Shown here piece by piece: positions 52,338 through 63,803 of a stretch of DNA of 64,000 nucleotides. The stretch is from contig JBAIAC010000059.1 in assembly GCA_037349315.1 (NCBI GenBank), forward strand, positions 26,134,501-26,198,500, in the 5' to 3' direction. The position numbers and the translations under genes were made by a program. Under the pieces are notes generated by a model, which had not been told where the DNA came from, ran no database searches, and saw only the letters and a list, made by a program, of their open reading frames with translations. The DNA is from Chelydra serpentina. Its lineage: Eukaryota; Chordata; Testudines; Chelydridae. Every line of letters starts with the position of its first letter. The stretch's first letter is position 1.

Positions 52338-54190
52338 TGTAACCTGTGTGCAAGTGTGAAGGAATTGTAAAAAGGTATGAAGCGGATGTTATATTTTATA
52401 AGTGTGGTATTCGCTCAGGGGAGTAGGCTCAGTGGTTTGAGTGGAGGACAAGTATAGATAGCACCTGTCCATCACAATGAAAAGGCAGGGTGCAAGTGTG
52501 CGTGTTATGGGCATTCTGAGACATCACTCAGAGAGGGCAGAGTTAAGGTTGTGCTGATGTTTACCTTAACTTATATTTTTTTCCAGACATTTACAGTTCA
52601 TTCTCAGATTTCTACCCAGGTGGTTTTTACACCTCAAAGTTGCAGGCTCAGAGGGGTAGTAAATGGACTATTTATCTCAATGAGATGTTCTCAGCTGAAA
52701 GAGAATATAACATGGAGATGAGTATAGCCTGAAAAAATAGCTCCAAGATGTGACCTACTCCATTCATTTCCTTGGTTGTTCCCTTCCCCCACCCCAGTAC
52801 TTTAGCGTTTCTGATATGTGCCAAGTGTATCCATTCTTAGCTCCTCACACTAGTCTCAGCACTGTGTTGTTGATGCGTGCTCTGAGCATGCCTATTCTAA
52901 GCTACAGGGCAGGGCTTCCCCACATCCTGGCTCACATGGGGGATAGAGAAACGGGCTCAGACACCCCAAACAAGCAAGCTCCCTGTCACATGGCTCATAT
53001 GAGGGGAGGACGGAATGGGGAGCTCAAACACCTGTAGAGGGGCTGGGGAAACCCAGATTTTGACACACACAAACTATTCTCCCCCTATGTTAGTCGCTCA
53101 GCCTCATGTTCCCCTTCCCGGCTCCCATCCCTCTCCTTCCCACTCCCCCTACAGCCCCATTACCTGAGCCTTAATCCCTCTTCCCACCTACTCTTTCACA
53201 CCAGTCACCCTACCCTCCCAGTGAGCATTTGCTTGTGTCATTATTTTCTTTTCAAACAATAGTTTCAGCACCTTCTGCATATTCTGCCATACTCAGATTC
53301 CACTTCCCCCAAATTAAAATCCCCCTGTAACAGAGGCAGATTGGAGCAATATGCCTCCTTCTTTTACTTCAGATTTCTACCCTGGGTTGGATTTGGACTC
53401 TCAGGGATGGTACTCAGATGCAATTACCGTAACACATCCACAGAGTCACCCAGGTCCTGTGATAGGTGGTTTTACAGATAGTAGACTCTGTCTCTGCACA
53501 TGCTCAGTTTAATCCATTAGAAACATGGATAGGCGCAGAAGCCTTTTCTAGTTCCTAACTAGAGACACAAATTCTTTCTGAAATAATGTTTTAATTTGAT
53601 TTCCCGCAAAGGGCTTGTGGGTGCCAGGCCCTCTGTTGGGGAACCCTCAAGCATTTGAGACCCTGTTGTGATGGAGCTTGATCTTTATCTATGAGCATAA
53701 ATAGGTTGCCAGAATCTGTCAAATTTTTTAAAAGCTGGGTTTTTGGGGGGGAGGGTTGTATCTCAGGATCCCCTTGGTCAAATGAGCATAATGTTGGATC
53801 ATTAACAGAACGCTATGATCCCATGAATAGCACCAAATTCAAAGCAATCTGAGTAACTATGTAGATTTTAGACCTCTCAGGAGTTTAGCTTTCAATAGGA
53901 AGCTGGTCAGAACCTTAACTATAGCAGAGCTGTCACTTGACTATAAAAAAATACAACTAGACTAAACAAAATGTTGAATTTATTCTGCTACCATCTGAGG
54001 TCCAGTGTCTGCAAAGGAAAGAATAAGTTGGCAACAAGTTCACTTGGTAACAAGAAGAGCTCATTGGAGACACTTTTGGTTGAGATATTGTAACCCAAAG
54101 AAGACAGCTCCCCCCACATGCATGACAGTGGCTGCTGAGCATCACTTGGACCATCAAACTGGTGGGCCACAAGCCGTGACCAAGGCACAC
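52338..54190. other. No recognisable gene
   Basis: About 1.85 kb. Short frames only. Some sequence (53730-53880, GTATCTCAGGATCCCCTTGG) may belong to an old repeat but I cannot name it. Confidence 0.4.
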
Positions 54191-54809
54191 AGAGGGTCTG
54201 TTGACCAAATGAACGCTGTATCTGGTGCTGAATAGTGAGATGCACAGAGTCCATTCACTGGTAACCTGAGCTTAAAAACCATGAAAGACTTTCTGTATAA
54301 AAGCCAAATTTGGTAGCTTAATGACCAGAGTGTTTGGTTTCCAGTCAGAATTGGGGAAACCAGACCCCCTCATCCCAAATTTTTATATTGTAAACTAAAA
54401 AATCCCCTTTCGCACAAACTTAACTCTTTTTTTTAGTCTTTACTTCAAAGTGGTAATGTAAACAAGCCAACCCCGCAGAAATGAGCCTATTGTCACAATC
54501 TTCTTTTGCCTGAAACGACATTGTGATTAAGTAGGGTGGAGAAAAATCAGTAGTTTTATTTTTAAATCAAATCATTTTTACTTAAGTCAGATTTGATTTA
54601 AATCAGATTTTTATGTAATTAAATAGATTTATATTTTAAAATAAAAATGTATTTATATTAAATTTGAAATTAAGACATCTCATGTTAAGGCCTACATTTA
54701 CTATAATCTACATACATCATTTACATTAAATTAAAAACAATAAAATCCAAGCACTACATGTTTGCTGTTGATGTTTAAAAAGAAAGTGAAACCACTGAAC
54801 TGGTTTGGC

Positions 54810-57018
54810 CTCCTTGTCCTTGGGCACTGGGGCCTGCTGACCTGGGCATTCTTTCTTGTTGATGGCTGACACCACCAGGGAGCAGGGATGGGGGTGGGAG
54901 AACAAAAATTCATACCCCTAAGAGGGGACAAAATATTTTCTTTCCACTCCCCTGGTTGTCATGGTAATAGAAGCCGGGGTTTGCCAAATAGTCTTATAGT
55001 TGCTCTGGATGGTCTTGATCAACAGAAATGCCACCCTTGAGGGTCCTTCTGGGGCCAGGATATCAACCATCGGGTCTTCTGTCTCGATGGCCTCCTCCGC
55101 ATGAAGGCCCATATTACGGGCAATCTGGTGGAGAAGTTCTTGATGCACCCTGTGATCGATAGGTGGAGGGCCTGATACTGATGTTCCCACCACCGCTTCA
55201 TCAGGCGAAGATGAAGACGTGTGCTGTGGCTGCATTTCATTGTCCTGGCCTTCCTGTAGTCCCCTATACTCCTGGGCCTTGTCGGGGCCTGTGCTGGCTG
55301 TAGCCGCTTGTGTGGCAGACTGTGCCTCTTGGGGTTGTGCCTCTTGATCCCGGTGTAGGCAATGGAACTGCCTCCAACTGCTCTGGGGGATCTGGGGGTG
55401 GTCTGGATTGTGTGGCCTCTCTTGCCCTAAGGGTGCATTTAGTTGGCAACCTTGAGTGGCATCTTGTTGAGTGCATCGACTGGAGACTCTGGAATATGCA
55501 CCCTGTGCTTGGTGATAGGCCCAGAGTGTCCAAAAAGGCCATTGCCCTGGAGGTGGCCACTGCAGCTGCCAGGCTCTGTGGGAGACTCTACTGCTCTTGG
55601 GCTGGTGCCTGCTATAACTCAACCAGCCTGAGTTGGCTTCAGAAACTGAGGAGGTTGAATGGAAGGACCATGGTGGTGCCGATGATCCTTGCGCCATTGG
55701 GAGGTACCGAGAGGTGTGCGCTGGGGACCGGTGCCGGGAAGACCGCGATGGTGAGCAGTGTCGGCTATCCCTGGACCGGTATGGTGAATACGGTGCCGGG
55801 GAGCTGGCTGGTACCACGTGTTGGTGCCGAGTGTCCAAGGACAATGTTGAGCGGTGCCTGGCCCTCGGTGGGGGTGCTGTGGGAACTGCTTCACCCAGTG
55901 CTGTAACCTCTTGTGGGGCCATCGTTGCCGGGAAGTGTCGTTCTGGTGAGCTCGAATAGGAGCAATGCCATGAACAGTGCCAAATCGGTGACCTTGAGCG
56001 GTGCACCATTGCTGGTTTTCTTCTGGACGGCACCCGTCTTGGCAGTGCCGGAAGCTTCTCCCTGGCTGGGAGGGGTTTAGGCCCTGACAGCTCAATGAGG
56101 TCTTTTGCAGCCTCAAATGTGTCAGGAGTGGAGGGGGGCTCCAAAATCTCCTCCAAGTACTGATCAGTGCCAAAGTTGCTAAGCGCCGGATTTAACAGTG
56201 CCAGAGTCTACTGCTTAGCAGGGTCCTTTCTCTGAGTTGGAGGAGCCTCTCTAGGCGACTTGCTCGATCTCGGAGGGAATCGCCCTCTTTACCCTTTCTT
56301 ATGCCGCTTGGCTGGTGCCGGAGAGCTTGAATGGTGCCGGGGCTGGTCAGCTCGTCTTGGTGCCGGGGATTTACAGTGCTGGTGATCTTTTGAGCCTGGT
56401 GCCGAGTCACGAACAGATGCTGGGGTGCTTCTTAACGAGGAACTTGGGCCTGGTACCGGGTGGTCCAGCACCACGGGCTGTAGAGCAGCCTCCGTGAGCA
56501 ACTGCTAAAGGCGAAAGTCCCTCTCTTTCTTAGTATGGGGCTTAAACACCTTATAAATTTTGCAGTGCTCAGCTTGATGCACCTCCCCCAGACATTTAAG
56601 GCAGGAGTCATGGGGGTCACTGTTGGGCATAGATTTACGGCAGGTAGCGCAAGATTTAAACCCCTGGGCATGCGGCATGCCCCGCAGCCCAAGGCTGGTG
56701 GCTGGAATGTAATCCCAGTCACCTCTAACTAAAACTAACTTACTAACTATTTACAACTAACTGTAAAAACTAGTAACTGTCTAACAACTAGAAATGCTAA
56801 GGGATCACTCACAAGCGAGAGAGCATTCCAAAGCCGCCACGGACGGTAAGAAGGAACTGAGTGGGGGTCGGGCCGGCAGGGTACTATATAGAGAGCCATA
56901 AAGGCACCACTCTAGGGGGCTCCTCTGCTGTCCTGATGGGAGCTGCTAGGGGAAAAAGTTTCTGACGTCCGTGCATGCAGCGCGCGCACACCTAATTGGA
57001 AAGGACATGAACAAGCAC
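54810..57018 (-). mobile_element. DIRS-type element, 5' part with gag
   Basis: The right end (56880-57018) holds the DIRS terminal repeat: GCGCGCACACCTAATTGGAA and GAACAAGCACTCGAAGAA, as at 62690-62740. Gag follows on the minus strand. The element stops just after gag, near 54810, within KECPGQQAPVPKDKEAK. Reverse transcriptase, recombinase and the other terminal repeat are absent. Confidence 0.82.
54918..56678 (-). pseudogene. DIRS gag, near full length with stops
   Basis: Starts MPHAQGFKSCATCRKSMPN and DSCLKCLGEVHQAEHCKIYK, the same cysteine module as the gag at 62347. A long Ser/Arg/Pro-rich middle with many RHRSP-like dipeptides follows. The C-terminus has HQELLHQIARNMGLHAEE, VAFLLIKTIQSNYKTIWQTP and TRGVERKYFVPS. 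One frame spans all 587 codons but contains stops: TAG after RDFRL, one near 56289, others between 56289 and 56160, and TAG at 54918-54920 where Lys is expected. Decayed by point mutation only. Confidence 0.82.
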
Positions 57019-57590
57019 TCGAAGAATTGCTACTTTTCATTCAGAAAATGGAACTTTTTTTTCCAGAATTTGCTGCAGAACGTAAATTCTGACTTTCAGT
57101 CAGGTCTAGTCTTACTTTCGTGGTCTGCCCCAGAGAGCTCAAGGAGCGAGTTACTGTTTAAAAATCACTGGTACCCTAGCCCAGCAGAAAAGGACTAGAT
57201 GAGCCAGTGAGACATGACAATCACTGACTGACCACTGCCATCATCAACACTTGGGTTCTAAGTACCTCCTCCCCTCTTTGGCCTTCACAGAGCTCTGTGG
57301 TTTCTCCCACACGTGACAGATGAAGCAGGAGGGATGAAAACTCAAGTGCCAGTTTTGGGAAACCCAAGAAGAAATAAATGTCCGTACAAATAATTTTTGT
57401 ATGCCCGCTCCTTGGCCATGGAGAGGCCAAGAGATCCTCCTTCTTCTCTGCCACAGCAACCACTAAATCACACCTCACTGTTAATCACGTTGTCAACCTA
57501 GCTATCTCTGCTCATTTCCAGAGCCCAGCACCACTCACTGAAAGGAACTGGGTACCCACTTCATAGAGTAGCCCTTCCACTTCCAGGATA

Positions 57591-57735
57591 AACAACGAGG
57601 AGTCGTTGTGGCACCTTAGAGACTAACAAATTTATTTGGGCATAAGCTTTCATGGGCCAAAACCCACTTCATCAGATGCATCATGGACTCCGCGTTGTTT
57701 TTGCTGATACAGACAAACATGGCTACCACTCTGAA
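57591..57735. mobile_element. Miniature Penelope insertion with inverted halves
   Basis: 145 bases flanked by a perfect 12-bp repeat, ACTTCCAGGATA, at 57579-57590 and 57736-57747. The first half (GGCACCTTAGAGACTAACAA, CCCACTTCATCAGATGCAT) is the Penelope terminal repeat on the minus strand. The second half (GCTGATACAGACAAACATGG, CTACCACTCTGAAAC) is its last bases on the plus strand. It is a scaled-down version of the inverted arrangement at 40952 and 58344. Absent from copy A. Confidence 0.88.
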
Positions 57736-58020
57736 ACTTCCAGGATAGCCACTCTGACTATCAGGGATAAAATGATGGCCTCGTTCTCAGAATTCTGACT
57801 ATTCACAAAACAGAAATCACTATAGGAAATCTGATTGTCCACCTACGATTCTGATCTGTGATCTTCTTGGCTGATGAAAGACAGTCAGAGCATCTAGGAC
57901 CCCTACTAACTAGTGCTGTCAATCACCTGATTTTGAGGAGGGAAATCTATCCCCCACCACCACGCTTCAGCATGCAGTACTCTGGCTAGTACTTAAGAAT
58001 TCATTGATTGATGTAACTGC

Positions 58021-58335
58021 AACCTGGAGTAGAGCCAGGGAGTCTGACAGAGGTCTGCTTCATTCAGTGTAAGAGTGCTAACTGATCAGCATTGCTTAAT
58101 GTGAGCTTCTACATATTATAACAGCCAGTAACTGGCTCACTACCCGGTATCATCTGAAGGCCATGCTGGAGGCCTAGGCATGGCTAAAAGTATGAACCAT
58201 AGTAAGACTGTGCAGCAAAGCAGACCATGTCAAAATAGTAACACTACATGTCCGATAACGAAAGCACATTCCTGACCTGTGAGAATGGTACAGGAACCCA
58301 GAGACCCCTTGAGAGATAAGGAGAGAATGACAGTT
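58021..58335. other. No recognisable feature
   Basis: Short stretch between the duplicated segment and the Penelope element; nothing identified. Confidence 0.4.
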
Positions 58336-58689
58336 TCAACAAATTTCAGTGGTAGCTGCATTAGTCTGTATCAGCAAAAAAACCGAGGAGTCCTTGTGGC
58401 ACCTTAGAGACAAACAAATTTATTTGGGCATAAGCTTTCGTGGGCTAGAACCCACTTCATCAGATGTATGAAGTAAAAAATACAGGAGCAGGTATAAATA
58501 CATGAAAGGATGGGGGTTGCTTTACCAAGTGTTAATTGATTTATCTCATTAGACTGACCTAACAGTAGGATACCAAGGGAGGAAAAATAACTTTTGAAGT
58601 GGTAAGAGAGTGGCCCATTACAGACAGTTGACAAGAAGGTGACAGTAGGGAGAAATTAGTATTGGGGAAATTAAGTTTAGGTTTTGTAA

Positions 58690-59302
58690 TGACCCAACCA
58701 CTCCCAGTCTTTGTTTAGGCCTAATCTGACGGTATCTAGTTTGCAAATTCATTCCAGTTCTGCAGCTTCACATTGGAGTCTGTTTTTGAAGTTTTTTTTG
58801 TTGAAGAATTGCCACTTTGAGGGCTGTTATTGAGTGACCAGGGAGATTGAAGTGCTCTCCTACTGGGTTTTGAATGTTATGATTCCTGATGTCAGATTTG
58901 TGTCATTTATTCTTTTGCGTAGAGACTGTCCAGTTTGGCCAATGTACATGGCAGAGGGGCATTGCTGGCACATGATGGCATATATCACATTGGTAGATGT
59001 GCAGGTGAATGAGCCCTGGATGGTGTGGCTGATGTGGTTAGGTCCTATGATGGTGTCCCTTGAATAGATATGTGGACAGAGTTGGCACCGGGGTTTGTAG
59101 CAGGGTTTGGTTGGTGTTTTTGTTGTGTGGTGTGTAGTTGCTGGTGAGTATTTGCTTCAGGTTGGGAGGCTGTCTGTAAGCGAGGACAGGCCTGTCTCCC
59201 AAGATCTGTGAGAGTGAGGGATCGTCCTTCAGGATAGGTTGTAGATCCTTGATGATGCGCTGGAGAGGTTTTAGTTGGGGGCTATAGTGATGGCTAGTGG
59301 AG
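58690..59302 (-). pseudogene. Penelope GIY-YIG endonuclease end
   Basis: The minus strand encodes, with one or two shifts, DPSLSQILGDRPVLAYRQPP, NLKQILTSNYTPHNKNTN, STNVIYAIMCQQCPSAMYIG and QTGQSLRKRIN, as at 44194-44673. A missing base near 58902 (AATGACACAAATC in place of AATGGACATAAATC) shifts the frame. A fragment only. Confidence 0.85.
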
Positions 59303-59684
59303 CGGTTGGGTCATTACAAAAAAGATGGTTACTCACCTTTGTAACTGTTGTTCTTCGAGATGTGTTGCTCGTATCCATTTCAATTAGGTGTGTGCACGCC
59401 GTGTGCACGATCGTTGGATAACTTTTACCCTAGCAACACCCGGTGGGTTGGCTGTGGATACCCCTGGAGTCACGCCTTTATGGCACTGGATATATACCCC
59501 AGCCAACCTGGCACCCCTGCAGTTCCTTCTTGCCGGCTACTCCAACAGAGGGGAAGGAGAGCGGGTTTGGAATGAATATGAGCAACACACCTTGAAGAAC
59601 AGCAGTTACAAAGGTGAGTAACCGTCTTTTCTTCTTCAAGCGCTTGCTCATATCGATTCCAATTAGGTGACTCCCAAGCCTTAC

Positions 59685-60698
59685 CTAGGCGGTGAGGTCG
59701 GAGTGAGCTATTGCTGATTGTAATACAGTTGGACCAAATGCTGCATCGTCTCTGGATTGTTGGACTATTGCGTAGTGAGAGGCGAAGGTATGCACTGATG
59801 ACCACATGGCAACTCTACAGATCTCTTGTATTGGGACCTGTGCCAGAAAAGCCGCCGATGAAACTTGAGTCCTTGTGGAGTGGGGAGTGAGGGGCGTGAC
59901 CGGACACCGGCCAGGTCGTAGCAAGCGTGGATACAGGATGTAATCCATGAAGATATGCGCTGCGAGGAGACTGGGAGGCCTTTCACCCTGTCGGCCACCG
60001 CGATGAAGAGTTGGGAATTTTTCCTGAATGGCTTCGTACGCTCGATGTAGAAAGCAAGAGACCTGAATATATCCAGAAAGTGCAGCCATTGCTCCCATCG
60101 AGTAGCATGTGGCTTCAGATAGAAGACCGGGAGGAAAATATCCTGGTTGACGTGGAAAGTCGATACCACCTTTGGAAGGAAGGCTGGGTGAGGACGTAGC
60201 TGCACCTTGTCCTTATGGAAGACCGTGAATGGTGGATCCGAAGTAAGGGCTCTGATCTCAGATACTCATCTCGCAGAGGTGATTGCCATGAAAAAAGCCA
60301 TCTTCCAAGAGAGGTACAGGAGCGAGCAGGTGGCCATCAGCTTTAACGGGGCCCCTGTGAGCCTGGAAAGGACCAGATTAAAGTCCCACATGGGAACCGG
60401 CTGCCGCATCTGTGGTACCAACGATAGGATTGGTGAAGACCGAGCGGCCATTTTCTCCTGGGTGGAAAGCCAAGATGGCTGCTAGGTGTACTCTAATAGA
60501 TGATATTGCCAAACCCTGCTGTTTCAGGGATAGTAAGTAATCCAAGATAAGAGGCATGGACGTCCATAGAGGGGGCGTATCGCGCTGAGCACACCAGGAG
60601 GAGAAACATTTCCATTTGGCCAGGTACGTGGTTTTCTGCTGCCGAGCAGGATCTGTTGCACCGAATGAGATCAGAGAAGCTCTGAGTTTGTTAGCCAT
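59685..60698 (-). pseudogene. DIRS tyrosine recombinase
   Basis: N-terminal arm-like part from 60698: TTYLAKWKCFSSWCAQRD, PLILDYLLSLKQQGLAISSI, RVHLAAILAFHPGENGRSVF. The C-terminal part at 60098-59685, in the same frame, includes TPHSTRTQVSSAAFLAQVPI (HxxR of the active site), CRVAMWSSVHTFASHYAIVQ (probable Tyr region) and DDAAFGPTVLQSAI. The middle (60378-60100) has stops and shifts. DIRS elements integrate with this enzyme instead of a DDE integrase. Confidence 0.82.
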
Positions 60699-61014
60699 GC
60701 AGCATCTATGCTGTGAGGTGGAGGGATTGCAGGTCGAGGTGACAGAGGCAGCTGTGGTCTTGCGAGATCAGGTCCGGCGAAAGAGGTAGTGGCACCGTGG
60801 CGTCCACCGACATCTCTAACAGCGTGGTGTACCAGTGCTGTCTGGGCCACGCCGGGGTGACCGGGATCAGATGTGACCTGTCCCTGCGCACCTTGAGTAG
60901 GACTTTGTGGACCAGCGGAAACGGTGGGAAGGCATAGAACAGCTGGTCCCTTCACAGGAGCAGGAAGGCATCTGTGAGGGAGCCAGGAGAGCTGCCCTAG
61001 AGGGAGCAAAACAC

Positions 61015-61449
61015 CTAGCACTTCAGGTTGCTGCGAGAGGCAAACAGGTTGACCTGGGGAAACCCCCACCTCAGGAAGATGGCACGGATGACATTGGGGT
61101 GGATCGACCACGCATGGGACTGGAAGGACCTCCTGAGGTGGTCCGCCAGTATGTTTTGGACTCCTAGGAGAAACGACGCCACCAGGTGGATAGAGAGGGC
61201 TATACATAACTCCCACAGGCGAATGGCTTCCCAACAAAGTGGAGACGAGCGAGCACCCCCCTGCTTGTTGATGTAAAACATGGCTGTTGTGTTGTCCGTG
61301 AGGACCGACACGCAATGGCCCTGCAGTTGCTCCCAGAACACTTGACACGCGAGGCACACTGCCAGCATCTCCCGAACATTGATATGTAATGACAGGTCGG
61401 CTGTGGACCATAGACCCTGTGTCCTGATGCCCCCCAGGTGAGTGCCCAA
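61015..61449 (-). pseudogene. DIRS RNase H domain
   Basis: GTHLGGIRTQGLWSTADLSL, HINVREMLAVCLACQVFWEQ, VLTDNTTAMFYINKQGGARS (catalytic DN), GVQNILADHLRRSFQSHAWS and LFASRSNLKC are the RNase H and following segment of DIRS polymerases. It is in a different frame from the reverse-transcriptase part, so a frameshift lies between about 61450 and 61500. Confidence 0.85.
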
Positions 61450-62347
61450 TCCTAGGGATGATGCAGCCGTGACTAGGGTGCAAGGAGGGTTGAGGAGAGT
61501 GGAAAAGGACTCCTTTGCATACTGCTCTTGGGTCTAGACACCAGCAGAGAGAGGCTAGGACTGTTTTCGGGACAGTGACCACCGTGTTTAGGCTGCCCTG
61601 GCTTGGGCGATAGACTGTTGACAGCCAGGCCTGAAGTGGGCGCAGGCGCAATCTGGCATGCCTGGTTACGTACGTGCATGAGGCCATATGTCCCATGAGG
61701 CTCAAGCACGTCTTTGCCGTTGAGGTTGGGAAACTCTGAAGTCTCCGGATGAGGCTTGCCATGTCGTGGAAGCGGGTATCCGGTAGAAGAGCTCAGGCGA
61801 CTCTGGAGTCTAGGACCGCCCCAATGAGCTCTATTCTCTGGGTTAGTTCCCTCGGTGCTGGAGTTGGCACTGGAACCCTCGGTCGCTCCGCTACCGGACG
61901 TGACTCCAAGGGCAGTCCCAAAGGCACTGTTACCGCCAGAGGCGGGGCAGCCTTCTCTGGCTTGCGACACTTCTGGCCCGGTGAATGGGAGCGGTGCTGG
62001 ACTGGTGGAGGTTGTGGTGCCGGAGAACCTCGGTGCCGCGGGTCTCTTCCAGAGTCCAATCGCGGTGCCGCAGCCGCCACTGTTGCCGGTGCGCTGTGCA
62101 CCGAGGTGCTCGGTGCCGGGTCCATGCGTGCCACTGGAGGAGTTGGGCTAAGAGCCGCCTCCATTAGGAGCTGCTTTAACCTAAAGTCCCACTCCTTCTT
62201 CGTCTGGGGCCGAAAGCCCTTGCAGATTTTACATTTGTCTGCTTGATGTGATTCTCCCAGGCACTTCAGACAGGAGTCATGGGGATCGCCCGTTGGCATG
62301 GGCTTCGCACAAGACGAACAAGGCTTGAAACCTGGAGCCTTGGGCAT
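61450..62347 (-). pseudogene. DIRS gag start fused to reverse transcriptase end
   Basis: MPKAPGFKPCSSCAKPMPTG opens gag with its cysteine module (DSCLKCLGESHQADKCKICK). Near residue 165 the frame passes directly into reverse-transcriptase sequence, RELTQRIELIGAVLDSRVA. A TGA at 61793 (Arg expected) follows, then in the same frame FHDMASLIRRLQSF, KTCLSLMGHMASCTYVTRHA and RLRLRPLQAWLS. The internal deletion therefore kept the frame. The reverse-transcriptase catalytic core is lost. Confidence 0.82.
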
Positions 62348-63064
62348 TAGCCCACGTGGCCAGTGGGGAGGAGGGGGGGAGAAACCCCTTCCAACCCGCT
62401 AAACTAACTTATATACACTACTCTAACTATACTATAACTATAACTACAACTATACAAATTATATAACAACAAGGATTAACTATTGATACAGGATTCGCTA
62501 GAGAGAGTGGAGAGCAGCAAAGCTGAGCTCCACAGTTCCAACGACCGTCACGGGCAGTAAGAAGGAACTGCGGGGGCACCGGGTCGGCTGGAGTATATAT
62601 CCAGCACCTTAAAGGCGCGACTCCAGGGGGCTCCACAGCCGACCCACCGGGTGTTGCTAGGGTAATAGTTCTCCAACGATCGTGCACGTGGCGCGCGCAC
62701 ACCTAATTGGAATTGATATGAGCAAGCACTCGAAGAAGAACCTAAACTTAATTTCCCCAATACTCATTTCTCCCTACTGTTACTCACACCTTTTTGTCAA
62801 CTGTCTGTAATGGGCCACTCTCTTACCACTTCAAAAGTTATTTTTCCTCCCTTGGTATCCTGCTGTTAATTGATTTATCTCATTAGACTGACCTAGCACT
62901 TGGTAAAGCAACCCCCATCCTTTCATGTATTTATACCTGCTCCTGTATTTTTTACTTCATACATCTGATGAAGTGGGTTCTAGCCCACGAAAGCTTATGC
63001 CCAAATAAATTTGTTTGTCTCTAAGGTGCCACAAGGACTTCTCGAGTTTTTTAGTGTCAACAAA

Positions 63065-63801
63065 AATATCCTTTATTCTGTCAGGTACAATGATGGTAAC
63101 TAACAACATCTGGAGTGTAATATGTAACTTGTTTGTGTCAATTTATGAAAGAAGACGTCATAAGAGAGGTAGTTTTGTATTGGCCTAGGAAACAACATTA
63201 TGTTGATTGAGCTGGTACTTTGCCACAGGCATACAGTGTATCTGTAACCATTAAGCCACCAGGGCACTGATACTGCGCCTCGCGGACAATGAACCTGGCT
63301 GAGCCTTTGCCAGCAAACCGAGCCTGTGGAGAACTATGGAAAAGTAAGGGGATTCATTTGAGGTGTGGGAGTGCGGAGGGGAGGGTTCATGTGGATGTTA
63401 ATTTGTTAACCAATTATCCTGCTCTGTTCTCTTTAGCCAATCTCAGGAGTAGGGAAATTATTGATGAGCCTGTCAACAGAGAGCCATTGTGCATTGGGGT
63501 GTCTGTGTCCATGCACATGCACCATGGCCATGCTCACAAACCCCTGATTTAATGATTTTATGTTTATACAAGAATTCCCAATGGACCAAACAATTTTTTT
63601 CAAGTTGACACATGTTTGAAGTTCTGATGTTATAACATTATATTTCTCGTTCATTGTGTCTTTGTTAATCTGAGGAGTGGAGTGCGTGGGGCCAGGCAGA
63701 GCAGAGACCAGCCAGTCTCCCCTCAGCTGCTCTGGGGCTGGCATGCAGCAGGGATATGAGTGGCAGAGCTTGCTGAAAAATGGAAACATTTAACTTTCAA
63801 A
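63065..63801. other. No recognisable feature
   Basis: About 740 bases of mixed composition; short frames only. Confidence 0.45.
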
Positions 63802-63803
63802 TA

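Larger units (their letters stand above)
54192..58020 (+). repeat. Copy B of the duplicated segment
   Basis: Partner of 1-2700; see the anchors listed there. It is longer because of a DIRS gag at 54810-57018 and a Penelope scrap at 57591-57735. The DIRS replaces what in copy A is about 612-960, so insertion was accompanied by a deletion or copy A gained that block later. Confidence 0.75.
59322..62740 (-). mobile_element. DIRS-type retrotransposon nested in Penelope
   Basis: 3.42 kb. Terminal inverted repeats: left 59335-59520 (GTGTGCACGCCGTGTGCACG, ATAACTTTTACCCTAGCAAC, CACCCGGTGGGTTGGCTGTG) and right 62570-62740 (its reverse complement with differences). An internal complementary region at about 59570-59675 (GCGCTTGCTCATATCGATTC) lies beside the left repeat. 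Gag start, reverse transcriptase end, RNase H and tyrosine recombinase are present; the gag end and most of the reverse transcriptase are deleted. No target duplication is seen, as expected for recombinase-mediated integration. Confidence 0.9.
58344..63056 (-). mobile_element. Penelope element with inverted arms, split by a DIRS
   Basis: Flanked by TCAACAAA at 58336-58343 and 63057-63064. 58344-59302 is a 3' segment on the minus strand (terminal repeat plus endonuclease end). From 59303 the sequence turns round into a plus-strand copy of the terminal repeat (GGTTGGGTCATTAC, continuing at 62741 with CCTAAACTTAATTTCCCC) that ends at 63056. A DIRS element occupies 59322-62740. Without it the Penelope insertion is about 1.3 kb. 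Reverse transcriptase is missing. Confidence 0.88.

Noticed and set aside
54918..56156. Host SR-rich splicing factor-like protein
   Set aside because: The C-terminus (TIWQTP...GVERKYFVPS) and the upstream cysteine module mark it as DIRS gag.
59685..60698. Phage or bacterial integrase
   Set aside because: The tyrosine recombinase is part of a DIRS element with terminal inverted repeats and an RNase H domain.
60671..61762. A 363-residue protein
   Set aside because: Only its start is real polymerase sequence; after the frameshift near 61500-61450 it runs in the wrong frame across the RNase H domain.
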